Below, piece after piece: positions 12,601-23,130 of a stretch of DNA of 64,000 nucleotides (positions are counted from its first letter, which is position 1; every line of letters begins with the position of its first letter). The stretch is from Ulva prolifera. Taxonomy: Eukaryota > Chlorophyta > Ulvophyceae > Ulvales > Ulvaceae. A program made the position numbers and the translations under genes. The notes under the pieces were generated by a model. The model worked only from the letters and a program-made list of their open reading frames with translations, searched no databases and was not told where the DNA came from. The stretch lies in the NCBI GenBank assembly GCA_023078555.1, contig CM041197.1:3607999-3671998 (forward strand), read 5' to 3'.

Positions 12601-15370
12601 GCATGCGCGAGCCGCGTGCGTGTGCGCGTCGCGAACACGCGGCGGGAGGGGGAGCCGGAGGAGGGAGTGGACGTAGCCCTGGTCGCCGCAGTGGGTGCCT
12701 GGGAGCGCGCACAGCGTCTCGTAGCGCTGCAGGCCGGCAGCGTTGCACCACTGGGAGCGCATGAAGCTCTTCAGCTCAGAGCGGAACATCTTTATCGCCT
12801 GCATCACGCGCACCGCCCGGCTCAGTCTCGCCGATGTAGTATGCATGCATGTGATCCATGCATGCAGCATCATTCCTCGCAGACAGTGGTGTCCACCCCG
12901 CAGGTGCGCTCAGGAATTGCCGTATGTCAGACTGCGCGCCCGGGGAAGGTGTACTGCGCATGCATGGAAGGGCGCCGAGTACATCGCCACGGAGCGTGCA
13001 CGGGGCGCAGCAGGGGCTGCCGGGCAGGTCTCAGGGGCCGCACCTTTGGTGTGCAGTCGGCGGCAGTCGCGCCGAGCTTTGCACGCATCTCAGCCGCGAT
13101 CTCGGCATCGGGCCGCTGGTCGGCAACGGCGCCGAGGCCGTCCAGGAACGGCTGCATCGCCTGCACATGCTTGGCAGCGGCAGTCATCTGTGTGCTGCAG
13201 GACACAGCCTGACTGCTGCACACAGGGTAGGCAGCATCGTATCGACAAGCACATGCATAGCACACACGAAATTTCCGCCACGGACATGCATGTTTAACGA
13301 TGGCTCTGCCGGGCGTCCCATGCATCTATATATATGCTGTGCGGGGGGGAGGGGGTCCTGCGTCACATGACTGCGAGCCCTCTGAGTCCCAGACTCGCCA
13401 CGACGCGCCTCCCGACGCTCCCCCCAACATCCCCGCCCACCCGCATGAGTGGCTCACACACGGCCGGCCGAGGCCTGTGACATGCATCGCGAGATGGGGT
13501 CCCGCGAGCACTACAGGTGTCCCTGTGCATGCCGGCGCGTGCAGACGAGCAGCGCAGAAGCCACATCCCGGCTCAGAGCATGGCCGCATGTGTGAGCCGT
13601 GGTAGCACATGCATGCAATACCGGGGCGCACCGCGAGCGCGTGCGGCGGCGGAACGGTGAGCGTGCTGCGCCGCCGGATTTCCCGGATCTGTGCACGGAC
13701 GTCCTCCGGCGCCGGGCGCGCCTCCGCCCACGCACGAAACGTCCGCCGTAGCTCCGGCCACTGCTGCGCATGCATGCGCAGAAACGGTAGGGTCTGCGCC
13801 AGTGGATACGCCTCTGCGCTCGCCATCTCAGAAATGAGCTTGGAGGCCCGTGCATGGAACGCTGGGCACAGGAAGCTGGAGCCGCTGAGGTGCCAGAAAA
13901 ACGCTGCGTCTTCTTCATACCGTGATGCCGCCTCGCCGTGCTGTGCTGCCGCCTCAGTGTGCTGTGCTGGGAGGTTACTGTGCTGCGCTGCGGCATGAGC
14001 GCGCTGTGCTGCCGGGTTGCTGTGCTGTGCTGCGGCCTCGCTACGCTGCAGTGTGGCCTTGTCATGCTGTGCTGCAGAAAGTTCAGAGCCTGTGCCCTGC
14101 CTTCCCCGAGTGTGGGCTGCTTTGCCGGAGGGAGGTCGAACGCGGGACAGCGCGTGGAGGAGCGTGATCGCTTGGCAGATATCCTGCACGAAGGGGCGGC
14201 ATGATCTAGAATCGGGGCAGCATGCGTGTATTGCATATGGAACGTGCAGAACATTCTGCAGGACACGTGGTTTTGAAGAAGTGACGGGCTTGGGAATGTG
14301 CACAATTCGGCGTCTGCAGGTGCTGCGAGGAGGTGGCTCTATGTGTCCACAAGTGCGCAAAGCTGCGCAGGTTTCTGGCACTGTGTGATAGCATGCCACT
14401 GCTGCTGAAGCCAAAGATGCTAAAGAAAGAGGATCGCATCACGGTGCTTACACCTGATGAGGTACACAGAACATGCATTAGATTGGCCACACCTCAGGTG
14501 TTCTGCTCAGCAGGCAGACCTGCAGGTTGAGCTCTCTGGGATTGGGGCATCGCTGCACTGCATCCACCAGGGAACACCACAGGTGTCGCAAATGACTGCA
14601 GTCGGCGATAAGGACTGACACTTCATGTCGGTCACCGATACCTGCGCCTAGAGTGGCTCCTGTACACTCGTTTGCTGGTGGACCGGCCACAGGGACCTGA
14701 CCTCGTGCATTCGAGGACACATCCTCGCAATTGGAGAAGCCTGCACAGCCACTCATTGGACAATGTATCGCAGTAGTCTCTGTACATCGCAGAGAGTGAG
14801 CACTGATTGCAAAGCGATCTCGAACTGTTGACAGACCCATACATGTGGGTAGCTCGCTGTCGAAGACGCACCGCTAAGCAGCGAGCGAATGTCGCAGCCA
14901 CAGAAAAGAGGTGGTGCACCACATTTTGACTCCACGGTTGGACGATACATCGGGATCTCGGAGCAGGTGCTGGTAGATGATTCATGAGCGGGCCATGGCT
15001 TCTCCGCGCTGTCCAGGTGTGCTTGAAGCAGTTCCAGGGCATCGTTGCTTTGTGCAAGGCGCACTTTTTTTAGCCATGATCTAGCACTTTGGAAGTCGGC
15101 AGACCAGAAGCATGCTCTTGTCGCTCGGAGGGCCACCTTCGTCGCGAGATTGCTGGTGGCATCCAGTTCAAATGCGCTCGCTGCATCTTCGAGACAGCGT
15201 GCATAGTCGCCTGATTCAAAACTTGAGGCTGATCGATTAGATAATATGGATTGACGGTCTCCACCAAGGCTGATTGCGGTTGTGTAATGCTCGATGGCCT
15301 GTGTGAAACAGCTCGCTTTGTACGCCTGGTCCCCAAGCAGCTTCTGATTTTCCGCCTCCAACAATGCCAT
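9646..15370 (-). CDS. TPR and DUF4470-type protein, multi-exon gene
   Basis: Several coding-like exons lie in order on the minus strand. Approximate blocks: 15370-14880 (TPR repeats with NRSAS and DYARCLEDA motifs, ending SKCGAPPLFCGCDIRSLLSG); 14760-14520 (GIGDRHEVSVLIADCSHLRH, the DUF4470 start); 14100-13620 (8-residue Gln/His/Ala repeats, then FFWHLSG and FRAWAEARPAPEDV); 13180-13050; 12820-12260; 11990-11850; 11735-11440 (RFDRIHLGHAPDRCGLLATL then ALLSHSVACGT); 10980-10820; 10770-10690; 10590-9646 (LNLLQPLLELLSRRFPPHWL and a C-terminus ending GPCRV with stop at 9646). The FDRI..-PD..G and GYP-HWL-like motifs are those I know from fungal and algal DUF4470 proteins with MYND or TPR parts. 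Known DUF4470 members include the dynein-assembly factor DNAAF3; the function here is not established. No MYND finger is visible. The first exon is preceded by a TTTCAG acceptor just before the ATG, so a further 5' exon is possible. Exon borders are estimates. Confidence 0.7.
13921..14085 (-). repeat. Degenerate ~24-nt coding minisatellite
   Basis: A GCTGTGCTG-based unit recurs about six times and, read on the minus strand, encodes variants of an AAQHSxxA octapeptide inside the DUF4470-type gene. In related proteins this position joins the N-terminal part of DUF4470 to the middle block, so the repeat is probably a linker expansion. It could also be partly intronic; the frame is open throughout. 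Confidence 0.55.
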
Positions 15371-16276
15371 GCGCCTGAAATATATGATGTCAGGTATCTA
15401 CCGCATTTCTGGAGTGTGGCGCCATTTAATCGCGCTTCAGCGGTGTTGAGATGGTTGTTGCGCAATGCGAGTGTAGCAGCGCCAGGCAGAGATGTCACGC
15501 ACGTAAAGCCACAGGTAGAACTTGATATCATACCTATAGACTATACGGCTTGTTTTAGAGTTTCGCATGCCATATGTGGGCAGATGCGGCGATCAAGTGC
15601 TTGCATCTGCACCGAGCACTGATCGCCGTTGGCCCCAAGCCAGGCAGCATGAGCAAACAATTGACGGGCTCCTACAGATGACTATTCAACTACTCTCATA
15701 TCGTTGCTGCGCTGATCCATGTTTCAAATGCCATTCGAGTATATACTAGCTAAGCAGCGCGCACAGCAGCCAAACTTGCGACACGAGCCTTTCCTTACAG
15801 ACGATTCGTGTTGAGAAACTGGAACTGGTGTGCATCCGCCACACTGTGATGCGTTCACTCCGGCGAGACGAACAAACTGAATCGGGAGTGCATGACTACT
15901 GTTACCAACGTATGCGTCTCTGTCGCGCCCGAGCGTCCTAGACGCATGACGGGTGCCCGGATCGCACACGCTGGTGATGCGAATTCCAAAACAGCGTCAA
16001 CAGATGCGTCACGCAATGCATGAGACTTACAGCAGCTCTGCAAAGTGTGCCGGGTTGCGTGCGCAGTCCGCTGTCGAAGTCCCAGATGGAAGGCGCGAGT
16101 ATCCTCAACAAAATTGCTTCGTTCGAGCCAAGTCTTGCCCTGACAGCCGTGTTTATGGACTTACACCCGCAGGACGTCACATCTGCATCTCTCACGACCC
16201 AAACCTGAGCATGCTGTTTCGGAAGCTGACTTCGGTGGTCAGTGGTCATAAGGTTATGCTGTGCGTTTGGTGTTCA

Positions 16277-16353
16277 CACAGCACTGGCCTTGGCCAGTGC
16301 TGTGCTACGAGGACAAGCAAGCAAGCTGTCCTCGTAGCACAGCACTGGCCAAG
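16277..16353. repeat. Nested inverted repeat with 27-nt perfect arms
   Basis: Positions 16289-16315 are exactly complementary to 16327-16353, with an 11-nt loop. The first arm also pairs with the sequence before it: 13-nt arms around a TT centre at 16277-16304. The inner part reads GCTACGAGGACAAGCAAGC, which resembles the TTACAAGGACAAAG 3' tail of the second non-LTR family, so the structure may come from an inverted pair of such tails. Confidence 0.8.
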
Positions 16354-17943
16354 ATGCGCTCTGGTCCTGTATTGCCCTGATTGCCATGCACGGGGCCACA
16401 CGTCGTTTATAGCTTGTGAGAACGTGTTCACAGCGGGGAGCTGCATGTATTTCCACAGCCATCCATACGCGAAGATGCTGTACAGGAGCTACGCAACAAC
16501 TGCAGTCATGGCACAAAGAGGAGGTCGTATTGGAACGCAGTGTCAAATAAATTACCAAAACCGCCAGATGCTGTAGCACAGCGGCCCATGCCAAAATGTC
16601 AATGTCACAGCGTTACTGGGTGTCAGACAGCGTGCCACGTTGGGAATTCATAGCCCGCTCCCTCGTGAACGAATCGCAACATATTTTATCAACACTGCGG
16701 CGCTCTAGGATTCTGGCGCCTTCGTGTTGGCCACAGCTGTCTTTGCAAGTGAAATGTGGTTGACCCAGGACAGCTTAGCTCAGTTTGCAATCTCTCACCA
16801 AAATACCGATCAGGTCCTGTGATAACAACATTGAGCCCACTCGACTCGGCGTCCTGTCATCGCGCCACATGGCGTTTGGTGGATCTGCTAGGATTGGTAA
16901 CGTTGCTACCTGTTCCCACGCACCTAGAGTGATCTGTGGAAGCTACGTACTCATCCGTCTTGCTCATTGCTACCGAACACTGCCAATCGTCGGCTGAAGC
17001 GCCCAAGTGTGGGAAAGTCCAAGAATATCAATCCTGCTGTAAAATCCTTTGAAAACTCCCCAAATACAAGCTGGTTATCGTTCGTGTCGTCGACGGCGAT
17101 GTAATTGACGGGACAAGAAGGCGTACATACTGACGTAGGCACATGATACATCGTCATTTCCCGGGAAATTCTCTGACCATACACGTCGTTCATGCTTCGG
17201 GATTTCATGCGGAAGAGCTTCCACGGCTGCTTAACTACGGCACTGATGCATGCAGCATTGTGACGTCAAGGAAAAGCCAAGCAGGCAGATGTGTGGAATC
17301 ACAGCACAAACACCACATCAGCATGCCTTCTGTCACCCTCATTGTATCTGTTGGAGTACAGGATGGAGACCTGGCCGGGGCGTACAGCCCTGCACAGTAC
17401 AAGCATATGCAGCGTGCGAGATTTGTGAATTTCTGTCACCGCCACCAGTCGATTTCATATACTATGTATATCTATCTCGTGGCTGCGTTGATCGTTTCTA
17501 TTTCTGACCAAGGCGCTGCGGACCAGGCGGTCGTGGGCCGCATGCAACATGCCCAGTGAAGGTTCACAGCTAAAACAAGCACTCCGCTAAATGATCCATA
17601 AAATATTCGGTTCCGTGTTCACAACGTACTATTTGTGGCTGGGCCGCAGGTACGTCACAGACACAATTGCAGCCACACTGTATCATTCAGCTGCACGTGT
17701 GTGTTACGAGGACGCAGTCTGAAAGGCTTGCAGCACGACCGAGCAAAGAACACTGAGGACTGCTTTTTCGAGAGCTTCTGGTGACGATGTTGGACGCTTT
17801 GCTTATGTACATATTTGACAAGGCCCTTTGGCAAGGCTGAAACATGGTTCATTGGTCCGTGACAGTCATAGCACCAACTGTTGAACTTTCAACCCCAGAT
17901 AGTACGACGCACAAGCACACCAACACCACCAGCTGCACATGTG

Positions 17944-17967
17944 TTACAAGGACAAAGTAAGCAAGGC
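17944..17967 (-). mobile_element. 24-nt non-LTR element fragment inside a 13-bp target duplication
   Basis: The 24 bases starting TTACAAGGACAAAGTAAGC lie exactly between two copies of AGCTGCACATGTG (17931-17943 and 17968-17980). Read on the minus strand the fragment ends in CTTTGTCCTTGTAA, the same 3' end as the copy at 56922-57057. This is the pattern of target-primed reverse transcription stopped after only 24 nt. Confidence 0.8.
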
Positions 17968-18626
17968 AGCTGCACATGTGTAGGTACAGGCATGTGCGGT
18001 CCACCACATAGGCTGCTACAGCGCTGGTGTCAGGGAGATTATACCCATGACACGACTACACTCCATTCAGTCTGCCTGGAGCTGAATCACCTGCATACGC
18101 TACCACCTTGCCAGGCCAGTGTCTGCCAGCTGGCTTGTTTCTGTCCAAACTCCTGTTGGTCAATACCTGAAGATAGTACATGAAGGTGGCAGTGCTGCAG
18201 TGCACAGTGGCCTGTGTTAATCAATTCTTACACCAACCCGACCTTTAGGCACGAGCACGGCGTTATCCAGTACCCGAAGGCGACCGTCAGTAGAGGCACA
18301 GCCTGATGGTGGACCTCTTATCATATTGCAGTTACACGGCAACGCCTAGAACACCCGTGAAAGACGCGAACGTCCGAACAATGGCTCAGAGGATATTCAG
18401 AGCGCGGTGGATATCTCCGCCTGAATTCCACACGGTCCCTGATCTGTGGAACCTCTGAGGATGCTGTGCATGCTGATGCTTTGCTCGAGTCCCCTCTGCC
18501 ATCCATATAGATGATATGATGATGCAGTGTTCCGCGGCCAAGTACTACAGGAATTCCGACATTGCGCCGCAGAAATCAGCACAACTATCACACCAGTCTT
18601 GGACAGTTCAACCTGTGCTCTCACTA

Positions 18627-19268
18627 TCAAACAGTGTTGTCCTGAGCTGGGCTACCAGGGAGTGTGCAACACAGCGTGTAGAGCATGGTAATGGCACCGT
18701 GGCGAAGTGGCCACAAGCGTGTTCGAGCATGGAAGGTTCGGAATTGACTCCTCGCCTGTGCACCGCGACGGGCCAGCCTAACCCACACTCCAGTCGTGAA
18801 GTCTGCCCCAGGCTCCAGAGCATAAAATTTGTTGTGGAGTAGTGGAACACTGTGCATGGCGCGCAACAGCAGCGCCTCGTCTCTTTCGTTGTAGATGCCT
18901 TTCATGTGAAGCCTCTGGCAGACGCCTGTAAAATCATGCGGTCCTGTGGGACGACCCGTACACATGGACATAAGAGATGTGTGATGAGGCAATTTCAGAA
19001 CGCGCGTACCCAGCACGCGCTGGCCGTACTGCGCGGCCGCAAGGTGAGCCCCTGCCAGACCGAAGGCTACCGCAGGTCGCCCGTACAGCCACTGCGTTAA
19101 TTTCGAGCAGAGCAACCACGTAAATTGATTGATAATTCTGGCTGGAGAGCTGCAGCAGCGCACGAGGAGCGCGTTTGAATTTGCGTGAACGCACCCCGTG
19201 TGTGATCGGCGACGAGGTACCATGTTGCTCGGATCGCAACACAGATACTTGACCAGTCTAACATACAC
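18627..19268 (-). CDS. Unrecognised open reading frame, 213 codons
   Basis: A single uninterrupted frame. Its middle part, including a weakly hydrophobic piece starting AVAFGLAGAHLAAAQYGQRV and a segment with HNKFYALEPGADFTTGVWVRL, reads like a real protein, while both ends look like translated non-coding DNA. A true exon may therefore cover only about 19130-18700. It is antisense to, and just left of, the gene that begins at 19281, leaving almost no room for two promoters. No family recognised. Treat as a candidate exon. Confidence 0.3.
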   Translation of the reverse strand: MYVRLVKYLCCDPSNMVPRRRSHTGCVHANSNALLVRCCSSPARIINQFTWLLCSKLTQWLYGRPAVAFGLAGAHLAAAQYGQRVLGTRVLKLPHHTSLMSMCTGRPTGPHDFTGVCQRLHMKGIYNERDEALLLRAMHSVPLLHNKFYALEPGADFTTGVWVRLARRGAQARSQFRTFHARTRLWPLRHGAITMLYTLCCTLPGSPAQDNTV

Positions 19269-19280
19269 ATATGCCTATAG

Positions 19281-21635
19281 ATGTACACTACAGCGCGGCA
19301 GACGTTGAAGGTGTATGGTGAATACCAGAGCTCGAGCGGCAACACTGCCACGATAAAACGGACGTCAGGGCCTCCTATGGAGCCCCCAGAGCCTCCAGTA
19401 TGTTCCTCAATCAAACATTGGTATCTACATGCTCTGAACCACTTTTTCGGATTGCCCTGTACAGTCGGTGGGGTGCCCTGCATTACAGCACAGCCACGCT
19501 GGCAATACAGTCTACAGACAGTCTGCACTTAATCACACACGGCATGCATCAGAACGATCCATAAATTGCACAGTGCTTTGTAGGATGAAGGTGGAGGAGG
19601 AGGCGGTGGCGGATGGGACGCATTCCGCAACGTTTTCGTCAACGCCCTGCTCATCTTTGTCCTGTTCTTCGTGCTAGATGACCAGGGCCTCCTGGTCGAC
19701 TTCTTCGACGGCACGAACAACATCTTCAAGGGCTCTGGGGGTGGAGGCGGAGGCGGAGGGAGCGGGGGCGGAGGAGGGGGCGGTGGGGGCGGGTCTGGCA
19801 GCGGGCAGAGCTCGATCGTTGTCGCTGAGGACGATGAAGCAGAATATGTGCGCCACCGACACTCTGCACTGCGCCACGCACCTAATTGCCCACACGCTCA
19901 CTGCCCACACGGCGACGACACATCAGACGCATCTGCTGCAGTTCATGTCTCAATCTAGCAGACTGCGATGACACTGCAATGAGCTCGGAACACCCGCGAT
20001 CAAATCACCTGTATGCGATGCAAGCCTGTGCGGAGCAATTCCACCGCACATGACATCTCTGAAGTACGGCGTAGGTGTCAGAATTGGGTCGCTTTGCAGC
20101 ATTTGCAGGGCCCCCACCCAGAAATTAGACCTGAACATTCGGAATTGTTACACATGGTCGGGCCCGACGACCCAACACTGGTATATGTGTGTACCCACTG
20201 CGGCAGCAGGCCGATCTCAGACGGCGTGAGCCTGTGCGTGGCGCCGGTGCCAGCCCGGCCCATCAAGGCTTGGCGCTGATCACAACACCCTCAGTAGCCG
20301 TGCAGTAACATAGCTGCGTGCCACAAGGCCTGCAAGGGGGGCCCGGCCACCCGTGCATCGTCCTCACACGGGGCGAGTGCGTGGGTGTGGTGTGGGGGTG
20401 TGTGGATGCGTGTTCAGTGGGGTCCTGTACCCACTGCGGGAGCAGGCCGATCTCAGACGGCGTGAGTCTGTGCGTGGCGCCAGTGCCCAGCCCGGCCCAT
20501 CAGCGCTCCATGGTAGTTGGGGCTGATCACACCACTCTCTGCAGCCGCGTGGCGGTAACACCGTTGCGTGGCACACGGCAGTGCGGACCGGCCACCCGTG
20601 CATTGTCCACAGCAGTGCCTCCGGTGGGCCTCCCTGCAGCTGCGCTGGTGTCGGAGCTGCCCCGCTGTGCACCACGGCACCGCGTAGGTTGAGACTGCAT
20701 GCGGCTGACACATCCGCACACAGCCTGCACTCCCTCAGTGCAAGGTGAATCTGCTGAAATCCGTCCGAACTAGCTCGGGAGCGCCCCACCGCTCAACTGC
20801 ACCAGTGTATGCAGACCCACCGCGCACCTGTGCTTGTAGCTGCCATGGCATGGGCAGCCACTCGATGGAGCGGCGATGTGTGGCAATATGCAACTGTGTC
20901 TTCCATGCATGCTGCACCTGCGTGGTGCCCTCCACTCCCAGACAGATGAGGTCGGCGGGCCAGTGTTGCGTCGTCGGGCCCGATCACACGTCACAATTCC
21001 GAAACTTCAGGTCTAATTTGTGGGTGGCAGGCCTGGAAATGCTGCAAAGCGACCCAACAGTGCTGAGCACCATGTGAATGGCCTCCGCTGTGTGCTTGGT
21101 TTGTTGCTGCTGTCTCTGCCTCAGATGGGTGGTCCGGGGCGTGCGGTCGGGTCTGTCGCCCGAGAGAGTGTCTGGCGCATCGCGCCAGAGCTCGTCGGCG
21201 CGCCGCGCCCTGCCGGCGCCACAGCTCGGCCTCGCAGCGCCTGATGCTATACGGGTCATCGCTGCACAGCAGGCTGGCGGGTCCACAACTGTGCCCTTGC
21301 CGGAGCTAGCGATTTTGCACGGGCGCAGGCATGATCTGTTGCCACTGTGTTTCAAGGACAAATCCAGCGAGGCAGGTGGCAACACAGGACACAAATAGTG
21401 GCACAATGCATTCATGATGTGTTGCGGCTGTATGGCGCAGGCTCTGGTGCGGCGCTGAGTAGGTGCCATGTTGCAGGAGTGGGTCGAGGAGGAGGTTCCA
21501 AAGAAAAAGAAGAAGAAGAAGAGCAAGAAGAAGAAAAAGGCAGCACAGGCGGAGGAGGACGCGGCGGCGACTGCGGGCGGCGGCGACGGCGCTGCGGCCG
21601 AGCCGCCGGCAGAGCCCGTCGCCACGGCAGCGTAG
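19281..21635 (+). CDS. Single-pass membrane protein with Gly tract and Lys-rich tail, multi-exon
   Basis: Exon 1 (19281-19397) ends CCA/GTATGT. Exon 2 starts after TTTGTAG at 19584 in matching phase 0 and encodes eight Gly, then WDAFRNVFVNALLIFVLFFV, a clear membrane helix, then DDQGLLVDFFDGTNNIFKG, a Gly/Ser tract of about 25 residues and an acidic AEDDEAEY. It probably ends near 19850. A later exon (21125-21254, after CCTCAG, ending before GTCATC) encodes a basic Ser/Arg-rich segment ending LGLAAPDAIR. The last exon (21477-21635) begins EWVEEEVPKKKKKKKSKKKK and ends in TAG; the phases of these two join. The phases of exons 2 and 3 do not join, so at least one exon between them is missing from this model. 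Lys-rich tails on tail-facing membrane proteins often face the cytosol or stroma; that is inference. The intron between carries several dispersed repeats. Family not recognised. Confidence 0.55.
20086..20182 (+). repeat. Dispersed repeat R3, copy 1
   Basis: Reads GGGTCGCTTTGCAGCATTTG, then CCACCCAGAAATTAGACCTG, a CGGAATTGT box and TCGGGCCCGACGACCCAACA. The same order of blocks is found at 51785-51892 (same strand) and inverted at 20973-21062, all three at different divergence. About 100 bp long; no coding content. Probably a small non-autonomous mobile element. Confidence 0.7.
20197..20612 (+). repeat. Imperfect direct duplication of a ~180-bp segment
   Basis: A segment beginning CCCACTGCGGCAGCAGGCCG at 20197 recurs from 20430 as CCCACTGCGGGAGCAGGCCG. 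Shared blocks include GATCTCAGACGGCGTGAG, TGCGTGGCGCC, CCCGGCCCATCA, CTGATCACA and GGCCACCCGTGCAT. The first copy is immediately downstream of repeat R3 copy 1. Located in an intron of the membrane-protein gene. Confidence 0.75.
20973..21062 (-). repeat. Dispersed repeat R3, copy 2 (inverted)
   Basis: Inverted relative to copy 1: GTCGGGCCCGATCACACGTC, then GGTCTAATTTGTGGGTGGCA, then GAAATGCTGCAAAGCGACCC. With copy 1 it forms a 790-bp-spaced inverted pair within one intron. Confidence 0.7.
21343..21390 (-). mobile_element. Probable truncated tail of non-LTR family 2
   Basis: TTTCAAGGACAAATCCAGCG followed by AGGCAGGTGGCAACAC matches the start of the family-2 tail seen at 56922-57057 on the other strand. 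No clear target duplication; the flanks instead form a short inverted pair, TGTTGCCAC and GTGGCAACA. Confidence 0.45.
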
Positions 21636-22863
21636 CCCTGTTGCCGGTGCCCCCTGCGGTGATACCGCCGTAGTTGCGTTACATGCATGCGCTTGCCATA
21701 GCTTTCATCATCGATCGGCTACATTCACGCTGCCACTGCAGCTAGCAACTGCCAACTTTCGGGGATCTCCCAAATTCCCGGGGAATCTGCAGGGGGCTGG
21801 AGGGCAGAAGGCTATGTGGAGTGAAGCAAGCGACTCATTTCCCATTGTTGAACACATACAACAGCGTGGCGCGGGTAGCCGTGCGAAGCGGGGATGCATG
21901 GGCTCAAGCCTCGCTCGCCGTGGCCATGTTGCTGCGCGCCGTGGCACATGTTTGATTCAGTGACCCCAGCATGTTTGATTCAGTGATCTGGGACTGGGAA
22001 ACATCGAGCACGAGTCGGTGTTGTAAACACACAGCTGATGGACATGTCCTGCACACTCGGTCCAGATTCGGTCCAGATCATCAGCCACAATTAGGGACAT
22101 TGATATGTGACTCACATTGACTCACTTTTGGCGTCCGGGCTGCCAGGGAGCGCCAGGAGGTGTTGTAAACACACAGCCGCGCGAGTCGATTGCTACTTCA
22201 GTATAGCTGTGTACCCGGTCAGTCGGCGAGACGTCTGGATTGTGCGGGTGTTTTCTGAACGACCAGCCCGCGGTTTCATTCAAGTCAGCATGCGCGCACA
22301 TGCTCACGCTGTCTCGTTTGACATCAAACATGTACTAGACATTCATCAATGCAACTCAGTTGTGAGTACCGACAGCTAAACTGAGCAGCGCGCGCTGGCA
22401 GCATGCCACTCCCGCGCAGCTCACTGGCCTGTCATGATCTTACAAAGGCCCTGAACCAGGATGGTTCCAAGGCAGCTAGGCATGTGAGTGGCCTAGACAA
22501 CAAAAGCTTATGAGTTCAAGTAATAGGGAGTAAGCTGAACTAACTGTCACCATGCGAATTGATGCAGTCTTAAGTGCTAATACAATGCCCTAAAGTACCT
22601 ATGAGAACGCCAGTCTTGCTTGATCTTGACTTGGTACTGCTTGACTTGAACTTGAATCTTGTATCTTGATATCTTTATTACTTTAAATGCACCATCTTAC
22701 ACTCCCTTTCAACACCGCACCGCACCGACGCCTTTGCTTCTCCTTACATGCTCATAACACAGAGCACTGCCTATTCTTCACTGTCAGCTCGGCACGTCAC
22801 AACATAGAGGCCGTTCATCCCGATGTAATTGATAGTATTTTAATTTCGTTCTCAGCCCCAATC
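21636..22863. other. Intergenic, no gene recognised
   Basis: Between the membrane-protein gene and the left LTR. A GTGTTGTAAACACACAGC motif occurs twice (about 22018 and 22161). The 20-nt block TGTCATGATCTTACAAAGGC at about 22430 is repeated just inside the retrotransposon at about 23091. Composition becomes AT-richer from 22440 on. Confidence 0.6.
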
Positions 22864-22868
22864 GGCCG

Positions 22869-23086
22869 AGCTTCCTCAAGGATGAGAAGGCTTATGAGCA
22901 CTGCAACTACATCAAGCAGAGCAGAGACAAGCGTGCGTCAGAGCTGATGGCACGGCTGAGCGCACAGTCGCGCATGCATGCATGTGCAGACGGATGCACG
23001 CAGCGTGAGTGCATTTGCGCGCAGCTGCGCTGGCTCGAGCAATGCTAGCAACGAGCATGGCTCAGTTACATAGCTAGGCCACGACA
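22869..23086 (-). repeat. Candidate 3' LTR of the Ty3-type element
   Basis: A 218-222-bp segment repeated in the same orientation at 31300-31521, with three mismatches seen by eye. On the minus strand it begins TGTCGTGGCC and ends GGAAGCT, so it lacks the usual CA end. The outer flanks share GGCCG (22864-22868 and 31522-31526), consistent with a 5-bp target duplication. No clear polypurine tract precedes it. Confidence 0.65.
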
Positions 23087-23130
23087 TTCATGTCATGATC
23101 TTACAAAGGCGCCGATGGGGCCAGCGTGCG

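Larger units (their letters stand above)
15371..18620. other. Stretch without a recognised gene
   Basis: Small frames only. The longest (15953-16576, plus, 207 codons) runs straight through the inverted repeat at 16277-16353 and has no family features, so it is not called. The stretch holds the inverted repeat and a 24-nt retroelement insert at 17944. The first 100-200 bases at the left are the likely 5' side of the TPR/DUF4470 gene. Confidence 0.5.

Noticed and set aside
15953..16576. 207-codon plus-strand frame
   Set aside because: It reads straight through both arms of the inverted repeat and has no family features or splice support.
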